This document shows positions 1 to 6,867 of a DNA stretch of 10,587 bases, one piece after another. The translations under genes were made by a program, and so were the position numbers. How positions within the stretch are numbered: the stretch's first letter is position 1; each line of letters opens with the position of its first letter. This DNA comes from Candidatus Omnitrophota bacterium (GTDB lineage Bacteria; Omnitrophota; Gorgyraeia; B26-G9): contig DAOVNL010000012.1 of NCBI GenBank assembly GCA_030630245.1, forward strand, positions 1 to 10,587. The letters are read 5' to 3'. Under the pieces are notes generated by a model. That model worked only from the letters and a program-made list of their open reading frames with translations, had not been told where the DNA came from and ran no database searches.

Positions 1-24
1 ATCCTTTGCTGCGCTCAGGATGAC
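1..24. repeat. Fragment resembling a dispersed intergenic repeat
   Basis: The first 24 bases read, on the minus strand, as GTCATCCTGAGCGCAGCAAA followed by GGAT. From memory this closely resembles a short repeat (GTCATCCTGAGCG-AGCGAAGGAT type) scattered between genes in many environmental bacterial genomes. ATCCT at 1-5 is the inverted complement of AGGAT at 17-21, so it can form a small hairpin. It is probably cut by the window edge. No transposase or other gene is associated with it. The identification rests on recall and not on a search. Confidence 0.4.
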
Positions 25-100
25 TTAACTTGGATAGCTATGAAATTATATATAGGGTATTTGAATCATCAAGAAACAGTGTTTAGCGTATAATAGATAG

Positions 101-117
101 GTAAGGCACGCCCCTAC
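101..117. repeat. Possible degenerate dispersed-repeat fragment
   Basis: On the minus strand this reads GTAGGGGCGTGCCTTAC. The GTAGGGGCGTGCC core recalls another short element often seen between genes in metagenome-derived genomes. The two ends form an imperfect inverted repeat (GTAAGG against CCCCTAC). Only one short copy is present, so this could be chance resemblance. Confidence 0.25.
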
Positions 118-162
118 AGGATTAATATTTAGAAAATATTTAATTCGCAGCAAGCGGGGCGA

Positions 163-191
163 TTGACATCTGCTGGACAATGAGGTATACG
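163..191 (+). promoter_or_regulatory. Putative sigma70 promoter of the efflux operon
   Basis: A perfect -35 hexamer TTGACA (163-168) is followed after 17 bp by TATACG (186-191), which matches 4 of 6 positions of the -10 consensus. Transcription would start near 198 and leave a leader of about 43 nt before the MarR start. Position and spacing are good, but the -10 is weak. The gene is a MarR repressor, so an operator overlapping or just downstream of this promoter would be expected; the AT-rich tract at 205-227 is a candidate. Confidence 0.45.
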
Positions 192-204
192 TAGTAGTAT
201 GAAT

Positions 205-227
205 AGTTAATATAATTAATAATTAAT
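205..227 (+). repeat. AT-rich heptamer repeats upstream of the MarR gene
   Basis: AGTTAAT (205-211) is followed after two bases by two tandem copies of AATTAAT (214-220 and 221-227). The tract ends directly at the Shine-Dalgarno AAAGGA (228-233). It lies in the predicted 5' leader. It might be part of an autoregulatory operator, but no clean palindrome of the usual MarR-site type is visible. It may also be simple AT-rich leader sequence. Confidence 0.35.
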
Positions 228-240
228 AAAGGAAACTAAA

Positions 241-702
241 ATGGCGGATAAAGCCGCGTTGAAAAATTTTGTCGCTCAGGTCATGGAGGTGCTGCCGCAG
301 GTCCTGCGCGGGTTTTTGCGCACGCAGGGCAATGCCCTGATCCTCGGGCAGATCAGCCCTTCACAGTACTTTGTGCTTGATGCTGTCGACAGGCAGGGGG
401 CGCTGAAGATGAGCGAGCTGGCCGCGGAGCTTTCAGTGAGCCTGCCGGCAATGAGCGGGCTGGTTGACCGGCTGTACAAAATGAAATTGGTAAAACGCGT
501 CTATCCGGAAAAAGACCGGCGGGTGATAAGAATAAACATAAGCCCGCGCGGGGAAAATATTCTCAAGACGATCCGGGTCAGGAGAGAGGCAGGGTTCCGG
601 AAGATATTCGGGCAATTATCGCGAAAAGACCGGATGGAGTATCTGCGCATAATAACAAAAATGAGAGATATCTTAAATAAAGATATAACGGGACAGGGGT
701 AA
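241..702 (+). CDS. MarR-family winged-helix transcriptional regulator
   Basis: This is a 153-residue protein of normal MarR length. The MarR winged helix-turn-helix fold is visible: an N-terminal dimerisation helix (about 5-30), a helix beginning SPSQYFVLDAV (39-49), KMSELAAEL (56-64), a recognition helix around SLPAMSGLVDRLYK (67-80), a beta wing with the characteristic D-R pair (EKDRRVIRINISPRG, 90-104), and C-terminal dimerisation helices (105-150). The ATG is preceded by AAAGGA at 228-233 with 7-nt spacing, which supports this start. It is the first gene of the efflux unit, 4 nt before the TolC-family gene. The inference is that it represses its own operon and is relieved by a small toxic ligand or pump substrate. 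The ligand cannot be read from sequence. Confidence 0.93.
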   Translation: MADKAALKNFVAQVMEVLPQVLRGFLRTQGNALILGQISPSQYFVLDAVDRQGALKMSELAAELSVSLPAMSGLVDRLYKMKLVKRVYPEKDRRVIRINISPRGENILKTIRVRREAGFRKIFGQLSRKDRMEYLRIITKMRDILNKDITGQG

Positions 703-706
703 TCTA

Positions 707-2212
707 ATGCTAATGCGGTTTATCAAAAAAACCATAGTGTTTATGTTAATATTTGGGCTTTTACTTTTTCCGGGGAAGGCCCTTGAGGCAGGCGCTCTTG
801 AGCAGGATGAGGGCAGCCCGGCGGCAAGCGTTGCCCTAACGCTTGCGGATATCAGCGAGCTTGTACTGAAAAATAATCTGGATATCCAGATAGCGCGTTA
901 TAACGCGTATATTGAAAGGACCCGCGGTAAAGACGCGGAGTCTGTGTTTGATACCATGCTCAATGCCCAGGCTATTTACTTAGACGACCAGACTAAGGCT
1001 GTCAGTACCCTTGCCGGTACAAAGACTTTGACCAATGAATACAGCCTGGGTTTATCGAAAAAACTTCCTACCGGAACTACGCTGGCCGTAGATGTAAGCG
1101 ACAGGCGTACATTCAGCAATTCCGCTTTCACTTCGCTTAGCCCTTCACATGAGGCGGTTGTCAAGTTTTCGCTTAGACAGCCGATAGGCAGCAATTTTTT
1201 CGGGCTCATTGACCGCGGCCGCGTAAAGATAACAAGGCTTGATATTGCCAACAGCGATTTTCAGGCCTTAGGCCGGATCGAACAAGCGCTTGCCCAGGCT
1301 CAGATCAACTACTGGAAACTGGCGCTTGCCTGCCGCCAGCTGAAAATCGGCCGCCGGATGCTTGAAAAAGCAGAGGCATTCTATGATTTTTCTAAAAAGA
1401 AAAGCAAGCTGGGCATGATAGAAGAGGCTGAATTGTACGCGGCCCAGGCCAATGTATTAAGAAGAAAAGACAGCGTGGAAACGCTTATGCACGAGCTGCT
1501 GATCGCCAAAAACGACCTGCTTCTTGATCTGCATGAAGAAGACCTGAACCTGCAAATCATCCCGCGCGATGTTTTTGCCGTAAAGGACGTAAAAATCAGC
1601 GCGCGGGAGTGTATGAATAATGCTGTGCGGAAAAACAGGGAGTATTCGCGGGCTAAAAACAGCTTGAGGGCCAAAGGCATTGATCTGAGCATGAAAAACA
1701 ACAGCTTATGGCCGGAGATCGACCTTGAGGTTTCTTTGGCGGATAACGGGCTGGAGCTTGAGCAGGATAAGGCTTGGGAGAATGTGGCCGCTGAAAATAA
1801 TCCCGAGTTATTCCTGGGGCTTTCCGTGAGCATCCCGCTTGAAAACAGGGCAGCGAAAAGCCGGAGAGAAAAAGCGCGGCTTGAAAAAACAAAAGCGCTG
1901 GTGGATTTAAAGAAAATAGAATATAAGATAATGGTGGATGTGATCAACGCCGTTGACGCGATCAACAGCAGAAAAGAAAAAATAAAACTTAACCGGCAGA
2001 TCGCAAGGCTGCAGGAAAGAAAACTGGCGTTTGAAGAAAAACGTTTTGCCTCAGGCCGTTCCCAGAGCGACACATTGATTCGCTATCAGGAAGACCTGCT
2101 TAACGCGCGGCTTGCCTTAGCGCGAAGCTTGTTTGAACATAAAAAAGTATCTGTGGAGTTGAAGCTTCTGGAAAATACACTGCTTGAGGAATACTGGCAG
2201 GGAAAGCTATAG
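707..2212 (+). CDS. TolC-family outer membrane efflux protein
   Basis: This is a 501-residue exported protein. It has a signal peptide (basic MLMRFIKK, hydrophobic core about 9-22, likely cleavage near 26-30), then two OEP-type repeats (about 44-275 and 290-490). Features typical of the family are the N-terminal LTLADISELVLKNNLDIQIA segment, long Lys/Glu-rich coiled-coil helices (about 200-260 and 370-480), and the LSVSIPLENRAAKSRREKA junction (372-390) that precedes the second hairpin. Such proteins form trimeric outer-membrane channels with a periplasmic alpha-barrel. The ATG at 707 has AGGGG 7 nt upstream; the ATG at 713 is less well spaced. It follows the MarR stop by 4 nt and precedes an RND pump. 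It ends in TAG, with a TAA two codons later in the same frame. Confidence 0.94.
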   Translation: MLMRFIKKTIVFMLIFGLLLFPGKALEAGALEQDEGSPAASVALTLADISELVLKNNLDIQIARYNAYIERTRGKDAESVFDTMLNAQAIYLDDQTKAVSTLAGTKTLTNEYSLGLSKKLPTGTTLAVDVSDRRTFSNSAFTSLSPSHEAVVKFSLRQPIGSNFFGLIDRGRVKITRLDIANSDFQALGRIEQALAQAQINYWKLALACRQLKIGRRMLEKAEAFYDFSKKKSKLGMIEEAELYAAQANVLRRKDSVETLMHELLIAKNDLLLDLHEEDLNLQIIPRDVFAVKDVKISARECMNNAVRKNREYSRAKNSLRAKGIDLSMKNNSLWPEIDLEVSLADNGLELEQDKAWENVAAENNPELFLGLSVSIPLENRAAKSRREKARLEKTKALVDLKKIEYKIMVDVINAVDAINSRKEKIKLNRQIARLQERKLAFEEKRFASGRSQSDTLIRYQEDLLNARLALARSLFEHKKVSVELKLLENTLLEEYWQGKL

Positions 2213-2238
2213 AAGTAATACCCCCAAGGGCACAAGCA

Positions 2239-2268
2239 AGTAAAAAGTAAAAAGTAAAAAGTAAAAAG
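2239..2268 (+). repeat. 4x AGTAAAA tandem heptamer before the RND gene
   Basis: Four perfect tandem copies of AGTAAAA (2239-2266) plus a partial fifth (AG) fill most of the 68-nt spacer between the channel gene and the pump gene. The final A run plus GGA forms the only recognisable ribosome binding site (AAGGA, 2266-2270), 10 nt before the pump ATG. Perfect short tandem repeats change copy number by replication slippage. Because the ribosome binding site lies at the 3' edge of the array, copy change would alter the leader upstream of it and not its spacing to the ATG. Confidence 0.85.
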
Positions 2269-2280
2269 GATAGAAGATAT

Positions 2281-5200
2281 ATGAAAATCGCGGAATTCTC
2301 GGTAAAGAATTCATTGTTCATCAATCTTGTCTCCGTTCTGATCATTATCATCGGAGTTATTTCAATGTACACCCTAAACCGAGAGGCTTTTCCGGTCATT
2401 GAATTCGATACTGTTTCTGTGCGGACGATCTATCCGGGGGCTCCGGCTGAAGACGTGGAAAAGCTTGTGACGTCCCTGCTTGAGACGGAACTGCGTGAGG
2501 TCGATGATATTGAAGAGATGCTTTCCATTTCCCGGGAAGGACTTTCCACGATTTCCCTGTCCATGAATCCCGATATTGACGAAAATGACCGCAGGAAAAT
2601 CGTCAATGACATCCAGAAAGCAGTAGATAGAGTAACGGATTTGCCCCATGACATAAAAGCCCGTCCGGTAGTGCTTGAGGTCAACAGCAAAATTTTCCCG
2701 GTAATAAATATCGGCTTGAGCGGAAATGTCAATGAACAGGAGCTTCAGGCTATAGCTGATAATCTGAAAGGCGAGCTTGAAGAGATCGATGGCGTGGCCA
2801 AGGTATCCCGCCGGGGATATCGTGACCGGGAATTCTGGGTTGAACCGGACATGAAGAAGATGAGCCGGATGCATGTGGCTATCGAAGAAATAATGGCGGC
2901 ATTAAAGGACCGCAACATAACTGTTCCGGCCGGAACCTTAAAAACACAAAACGAAGATTTTGCGATTAAAACAACAGGAGAATTTACAACAAAAGAAGAA
3001 ATAGCAGATGTTATTATCCGGGCTAATGACGCCGGCAACTGGCTGCGGGTTAAAGACGTTGCCTTTGTGCGGCATACATTTGAAGAGCAGACCCAGATTA
3101 ACAAGAATATGGGCGAAAAGGCGGTTTTGCTTTATGTTTACAAAAAAGAAAAAGGCGATGCTATAAACGTCGGGGACAATACTTATAAGGTGCTGAAATC
3201 TTTCAGGCGTAAGCTGCCTAAAGAGGTCGTAATGAAGACCTATAATGATCTGTCTTATTATATCAAAAGGCGTTTGAATGTTCTGCGCGCGAACGGGATC
3301 ATCGGGTTTATTCTGGTGGTGCTTATCCTGTTTGCTTTTTTGCACTCACGCCCGGCAATATTTACCGCGCTTGGCATTCCCATAGCCATGGCTACAACGC
3401 TTGTGTTTATGCATATTCTTGGCCTGACCATAAACCTGCTTACGATGTTCGGGCTGATCATTGTTCTGGGTATGATCGTTGACGACGGGATCATTATCGC
3501 TGAGAACGTCTACCGCTATGTGGAGAAGGGCATGAGCCCGAAGCAGGCGGCGATCAAAGGAACCGGAGAAGTTATCGCGCCGGTTACCGCCACAATAATC
3601 ACGACCATTGCCGCGTTTTTTCCGCTCATGTATTTGGGGGGAATAATGGGCAAGTTTTTGCGTTTTATCCCGCTTATGGTAATTGTCGCGCTTTGCGCGT
3701 CTGTGCTTGAAGCGTTTTTTATCCTGCCCTCACACCTGGGGGATTTTCTCAAACCCGCGAAAACGGCAAACGGAGAAATCCGGAAAACCCGCAAAGACAT
3801 TAAAGCCATTTTTATTATTACGATTGTTTCCGCTATTATTGGAACCGCAGCATCCTTAATGACCGGCAGCAGCCCGGTAGGCGTTATATTTCTGATCTTA
3901 TTAGCCGGGGCATGCTCTATGGCGGTTAAAAAATATCCCGTTCTTGATATAATGATAGGCTATTATAAAAAACTGCTTGAGAAAGCATTGCTAAAAAGAT
4001 ATACCGTGGCCGCGGGAATTACGGCTGTTTTGCTCATCTGTCTTTTTATTATTGCTTTTGTTTTGCCCAGGGCCATGTTCGGCAGTAAGGGCATTGAGGA
4101 ATTTCTGGTGCGGGCAGAAGCCAAAGTAGGCACTCCGCTTGAGAAAACCAATGAACTGCTCAAGCCCGTAGAGGAATTGATCAGCTCCATGCCGGAAGAA
4201 TATCTGCAGACATTCATTACAACTGTCGGTTCTATTGAAGCGGGCCGCGGCATGGGCGACCCGAACGCGAAATCCGGCTCACATGTCGCGCAAATTCATG
4301 TTTATCTTACGCCGCTGCAGCAGCGCGATAAAGGGCCGCAGGAGATTATGGATGAACTGCGTCCTGAACTTGAAAAGATAAAGGGTTTTGAAAAGCTGTA
4401 TTTCTATAAGTTCAAAGAAGGGCCTCCGGTAGGACGCGATATTGAATTTAATATCCGCGGTGATGATATGGGCAAACTGCGTGAGCTTGCCGCGGCCCTC
4501 AAGCAGTACATGCGGGGCTTTGAGGGCGTTTCTGATTTATCCGACAGTTTGAGCCTGGGCAATCGCGAACTGCGCGTTGTTGTTGACCGGGAAAAAGCAA
4601 AACAGGCGCAATTGAGTGTAAGCCGGATAGCCTTAAGCCTGCGCAATGCTTTTGAGGGCGGGATCGCAACCTCCATCCGCAAGACAAAAGCAGAAGAAGA
4701 GATCAATGTACGGGTGCGGGTGCCGGAAGCGGAGCGTACAAGCCGGGCGGTATTTGATAAATTGACTATTCCTAATGCCCGCGGCAATCTTGTGCCTCTT
4801 AAACAGGTGGCGCATATAGAATTAACGCAGGGCCTGCGTTCGATAACCCATCTTGACGGCAAAAGATATATTCAGATAGCCGCGAGCGTGAACCGGAAAA
4901 AGATAAAATCGGAAGTATTGGTAAAAAAAGCGCTCAAAAAATTTGATGATATCGGGAAAGATTATCCCGGGTATTCCATACGTATCGGAGGCGAAGAAAA
5001 AGAAAACCGCGAGGCTTTTGCGGATCTGATGCTTGCTTTTTTAATTGCCGTGCTGGCGATATTTATGATCCTTGCGACATTGTTTAAATCTCTTATACAG
5101 CCGTTTATTGTTATGCTGGCTATCCCCTTTGCTTTGATCGGAGTTGTCATCGCTCTGCTTTTGCACCAAGAGCCATTAGGATTGCTTGCCTTTATTGGTA

Positions 5201-5583
5201 TAGTCGGGCTTGCCGGTGTTGTGGTAAACGACTCGATAGTGCTTATGGATTTTATAAATAAATTGCGCCGTGAAGGAGTCTCCCGGCGTAACTCGATAGT
5301 ACAGTCCGGGATATTACGTTTTCGCCCGGTAATACTGACAACGCTTACTACTGTTGCCGGGTTAAGCACGGTTGCTTACGGCATCGGAGGATTTGATCCA
5401 TTTTTGCGGCCTATGGCGCTGTCGATTTCCTGGGGGCTGGCCTTTGCCACGGGAATCACGCTTATCGCTATGCCCTGTTTTTACGCGATTGCCGATGATC
5501 TTAGCCTAAAAATCGCACGCCATCCTACTGTGCAAAAATTAAGAAAAGCAAACGGCAGGGCCTTTGATGATAAGCAGGCATAA
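2281..5583 (+). CDS. RND (HAE1/AcrB-like) multidrug efflux permease
   Basis: This is an 1100-residue inner-membrane pump of the AcrB family, which exports hydrophobic compounds using the proton gradient. TM1 is at about 11-30, followed by the first porter loop (about 35-335), TM2-TM6 (about 337-482), TM7 (about 573-597), the second porter loop and TM8-TM12 (about 915-1068). The TM4 proton-relay pair is intact: D401 and D402 in GMIVDDGIIIAENV. In TM10 the motif is VVVNDSIVLMDF, with Asn983 where AcrB has the relay lysine; from memory this is a recurrent variant in a subgroup of the family. It is longer than the usual roughly 1030-1050 residues because of an insertion at about 490-560 with two additional hydrophobic stretches. 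The second half keeps the porter subdomains. The channel gene lies directly upstream, but no adaptor (membrane fusion protein) gene is present. The ATG is chosen because AAGGA lies 10 nt upstream and TM1 starts correctly. Confidence 0.97.
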   Translation: MKIAEFSVKNSLFINLVSVLIIIIGVISMYTLNREAFPVIEFDTVSVRTIYPGAPAEDVEKLVTSLLETELREVDDIEEMLSISREGLSTISLSMNPDIDENDRRKIVNDIQKAVDRVTDLPHDIKARPVVLEVNSKIFPVINIGLSGNVNEQELQAIADNLKGELEEIDGVAKVSRRGYRDREFWVEPDMKKMSRMHVAIEEIMAALKDRNITVPAGTLKTQNEDFAIKTTGEFTTKEEIADVIIRANDAGNWLRVKDVAFVRHTFEEQTQINKNMGEKAVLLYVYKKEKGDAINVGDNTYKVLKSFRRKLPKEVVMKTYNDLSYYIKRRLNVLRANGIIGFILVVLILFAFLHSRPAIFTALGIPIAMATTLVFMHILGLTINLLTMFGLIIVLGMIVDDGIIIAENVYRYVEKGMSPKQAAIKGTGEVIAPVTATIITTIAAFFPLMYLGGIMGKFLRFIPLMVIVALCASVLEAFFILPSHLGDFLKPAKTANGEIRKTRKDIKAIFIITIVSAIIGTAASLMTGSSPVGVIFLILLAGACSMAVKKYPVLDIMIGYYKKLLEKALLKRYTVAAGITAVLLICLFIIAFVLPRAMFGSKGIEEFLVRAEAKVGTPLEKTNELLKPVEELISSMPEEYLQTFITTVGSIEAGRGMGDPNAKSGSHVAQIHVYLTPLQQRDKGPQEIMDELRPELEKIKGFEKLYFYKFKEGPPVGRDIEFNIRGDDMGKLRELAAALKQYMRGFEGVSDLSDSLSLGNRELRVVVDREKAKQAQLSVSRIALSLRNAFEGGIATSIRKTKAEEEINVRVRVPEAERTSRAVFDKLTIPNARGNLVPLKQVAHIELTQGLRSITHLDGKRYIQIAASVNRKKIKSEVLVKKALKKFDDIGKDYPGYSIRIGGEEKENREAFADLMLAFLIAVLAIFMILATLFKSLIQPFIVMLAIPFALIGVVIALLLHQEPLGLLAFIGIVGLAGVVVNDSIVLMDFINKLRREGVSRRNSIVQSGILRFRPVILTTLTTVAGLSTVAYGIGGFDPFLRPMALSISWGLAFATGITLIAMPCFYAIADDLSLKIARHPTVQKLRKANGRAFDDKQA

Positions 5584-5601
5584 ACCAGAGCACAAATCGT
5601 A

Positions 5602-5629
5602 TTGACAAAAAAATAAAAACTTATAAAAT
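5602..5629 (+). promoter_or_regulatory. Putative sigma70 promoter of the moxR-bat operon
   Basis: TTGACA (5602-5607) matches the -35 consensus exactly. After 16 bp comes TAAAAT (5624-5629), which matches 5 of 6 -10 positions. The region between is A-rich. A start near 5636 would give a leader of about 90 nt before moxR. It lies 18 bp after the pump stop codon, so the MoxR/Bat genes are probably transcribed independently of the efflux genes. No rho-independent terminator is visible between the two units, so some read-through is possible. Confidence 0.55.
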
Positions 5630-5651
5630 ATAGAAAAGATAGCAAGTAAAA

Positions 5652-5684
5652 AGAATTTCACTCGCCTTATTTTAGTTAAATTCT
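5652..5684 (+). promoter_or_regulatory. Hairpin in the moxR 5' leader
   Basis: AGAATTT (5652-5658) pairs with AAATTCT (5678-5684). After one mismatch, ACT (5660-5662) pairs with AGT (5674-5676), leaving an 11-nt loop. There is no U-tract after it, so it is not a normal intrinsic terminator. It sits inside the predicted transcript about 30 nt before the Shine-Dalgarno. It could stabilise the mRNA or be a protein-binding site. It matches no riboswitch class known to me and may be fortuitous in AT-rich sequence. Confidence 0.3.
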
Positions 5685-5727
5685 AAAGCAATGTTTCGCG
5701 ATCAATATAATTACAAAGGAGGCAGAT

Positions 5728-6720
5728 ATGAGCAGCGGCATTACCGCGATAAATGAGAAAGTCCAGAAAGAAAGTGTTTTTATTAAAGACTTAAAGGCCC
5801 AGATCAAAAGCGTTATTATCGGGCAGGAGTATTTGATCGACCGGCTCATCGTCGGCATTCTTGCCAACGGACATATACTGATCGAAGGAGTGCCGGGGCT
5901 GGCCAAGACCCTTTCTGTAAACGTGCTTTCCCAGGCTATTGATACGAAATTTCAGAGAATTCAGTTCACCCCCGATCTGCTGCCCGCGGATCTTTTAGGG
6001 ACGCTTGTATACAACCCCAAAGACGGACAGTTTACGACAAAGAAAGGGCCGATATTCGCCAATATTATTCTGGCCGATGAAATAAACCGGGCGCCGGCTA
6101 AAGTGCAAAGCGCGCTGCTTGAGGCCATGCAGGAAAGGCAGGTGACCATAGGACAGAGCACGTTTGGCCTGGAGGCGCCGTTCATGGTCATGGCAACACA
6201 AAACCCGATTGAGCAGGAAGGCACCTATCCGTTACCTGAGGCGCAGGTGGACAGGTTTATGCTCAAGCTTAAAGTAAATTATCCGAACAAGGACGAAGAG
6301 CTGCGGATCATCCGCCGGATGGCGCAAACTGACAAGAAGATCGATGTAAAGCCGGTTATTCAGCCCGAGACGATTTTGAAAGCACGCGGTGTTGTTGATG
6401 AAATTTATGTGGATGAAAAAATCGAAAAATACATACTGGATATAGTTTTTGCCACAAGGGATCCTCAGGCGTATAATCTGACGGGCTTAAACGACATGAT
6501 CCAGTACGGGGCCTCTCCCCGGGCAAGCATTTATCTGATAATTTGCGCAAAGGCGTATGCCTTCGCGCGGGGCAGAGGATATGTCACTCCTCAGGATGTA
6601 AAATCAATCGGCATGGACGTGCTGCGCCACCGGATTATCATCTCTTACGAGGCAGAGGCAGAGGGCAAAACCAGCGAGGATATTATCAAGAATATTTTTG
6701 ATGAGATTGAAGTACCGTAA
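5728..6720 (+). CDS. moxR: MoxR-family AAA+ ATPase
   Basis: This is a 330-residue AAA+ ATPase of the MoxR (AAA_3) family, usual length about 310-340. All active-site elements are present: Walker A GVPGLAKT (54-61), Walker B IILADEINRAP (113-123), sensor 1 in MATQNP (155-160, Asn159), the EAQVDRF segment with likely Arg finger (171-177, Arg176), and sensor 2 GASPRAS (271-277, Arg275) in the C-terminal lid. MoxR proteins are cytoplasmic hexameric chaperone-like ATPases thought to remodel or metal-load VWA-domain partners. Here the partners are encoded directly downstream (DUF58, BatA, BatB). The start is firm: AAAGGAGG (5715-5722) lies 5 nt before ATG. An ordinary MoxR in an ordinary context, except for the 147-nt repeat-filled gap that follows. 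Confidence 0.97.
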   Translation: MSSGITAINEKVQKESVFIKDLKAQIKSVIIGQEYLIDRLIVGILANGHILIEGVPGLAKTLSVNVLSQAIDTKFQRIQFTPDLLPADLLGTLVYNPKDGQFTTKKGPIFANIILADEINRAPAKVQSALLEAMQERQVTIGQSTFGLEAPFMVMATQNPIEQEGTYPLPEAQVDRFMLKLKVNYPNKDEELRIIRRMAQTDKKIDVKPVIQPETILKARGVVDEIYVDEKIEKYILDIVFATRDPQAYNLTGLNDMIQYGASPRASIYLIICAKAYAFARGRGYVTPQDVKSIGMDVLRHRIIISYEAEAEGKTSEDIIKNIFDEIEVP

Positions 6721-6726
6721 AAAAAA

Positions 6727-6855
6727 TGGTTACAAGCGGTTACAAACGGTTACAAATTGTTACTAATAGTTAGAAAAACTGTAAGTTGATTAAAGAGGTA
6801 ATAAATAGTAACTGATGGTAACTTATAGTAACCTTTTGTAACCGTTATTAACCGG
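6727..6855. repeat. Inverted array of 10-bp GGTTAC / GTAACC units
   Basis: The moxR-DUF58 spacer is built from 10-bp units. The left arm has GGTTAC-type hexamers starting at 6728, 6738, 6748, 6758 (TGTTAC) and 6768 (AGTTAG). The right arm has the complement, GTAACC-type, starting at 6798 (GTAATA), 6808 and 6818 (GTAACT), 6828 and 6838 (GTAACC), and 6848 (TTAACC). The period is exactly 10 bp in both arms, and units are best conserved at the outer ends and decay toward the centre. As RNA, 6728-6772 can pair with 6809-6853: 37 of 45 positions pair (3 are G-U), with a 36-nt loop. The final unit abuts the DUF58 Shine-Dalgarno GGAG (6854-6857). No ORF or U-tract is convincing here. Confidence 0.9.
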
Positions 6856-6867
6856 AGTATTTTCTAA

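Noticed and set aside
89..94. Perfect TATAAT as a promoter -10 element
   Set aside because: No recognisable -35 lies 16-18 bp upstream; TTGAAT at 61-66 is 22 bp away. The TTGACA-based site at 163-191 is better placed.
1381..2073. Long minus-strand open frame inside the TolC-family gene
   Set aside because: It is Ser/Phe/Leu-rich low-complexity sequence antisense to a clearly conserved gene; a shadow frame.
4404..4862. 152-codon minus-strand open frame inside the RND gene
   Set aside because: It is antisense to the conserved second porter domain, with no recognisable motif or ribosome binding site.
5584..5727. Hidden adaptor remnant or RNA gene between the pump and moxR
   Set aside because: The 144 bases contain a promoter, a small hairpin and a ribosome binding site; no coding remnant or tRNA-like fold is visible.
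6726..6773. 15-codon ORF over the left arm of the inverted array as a leader peptide
   Set aside because: It has no ribosome binding site and its codons simply follow the 10-bp repeat, so it looks like a by-product.
6727..6855. CRISPR array or intrinsic terminator
   Set aside because: Units are 10 bp with no unique spacers, the two arms are inverted, and no U-tract follows the 3' arm.
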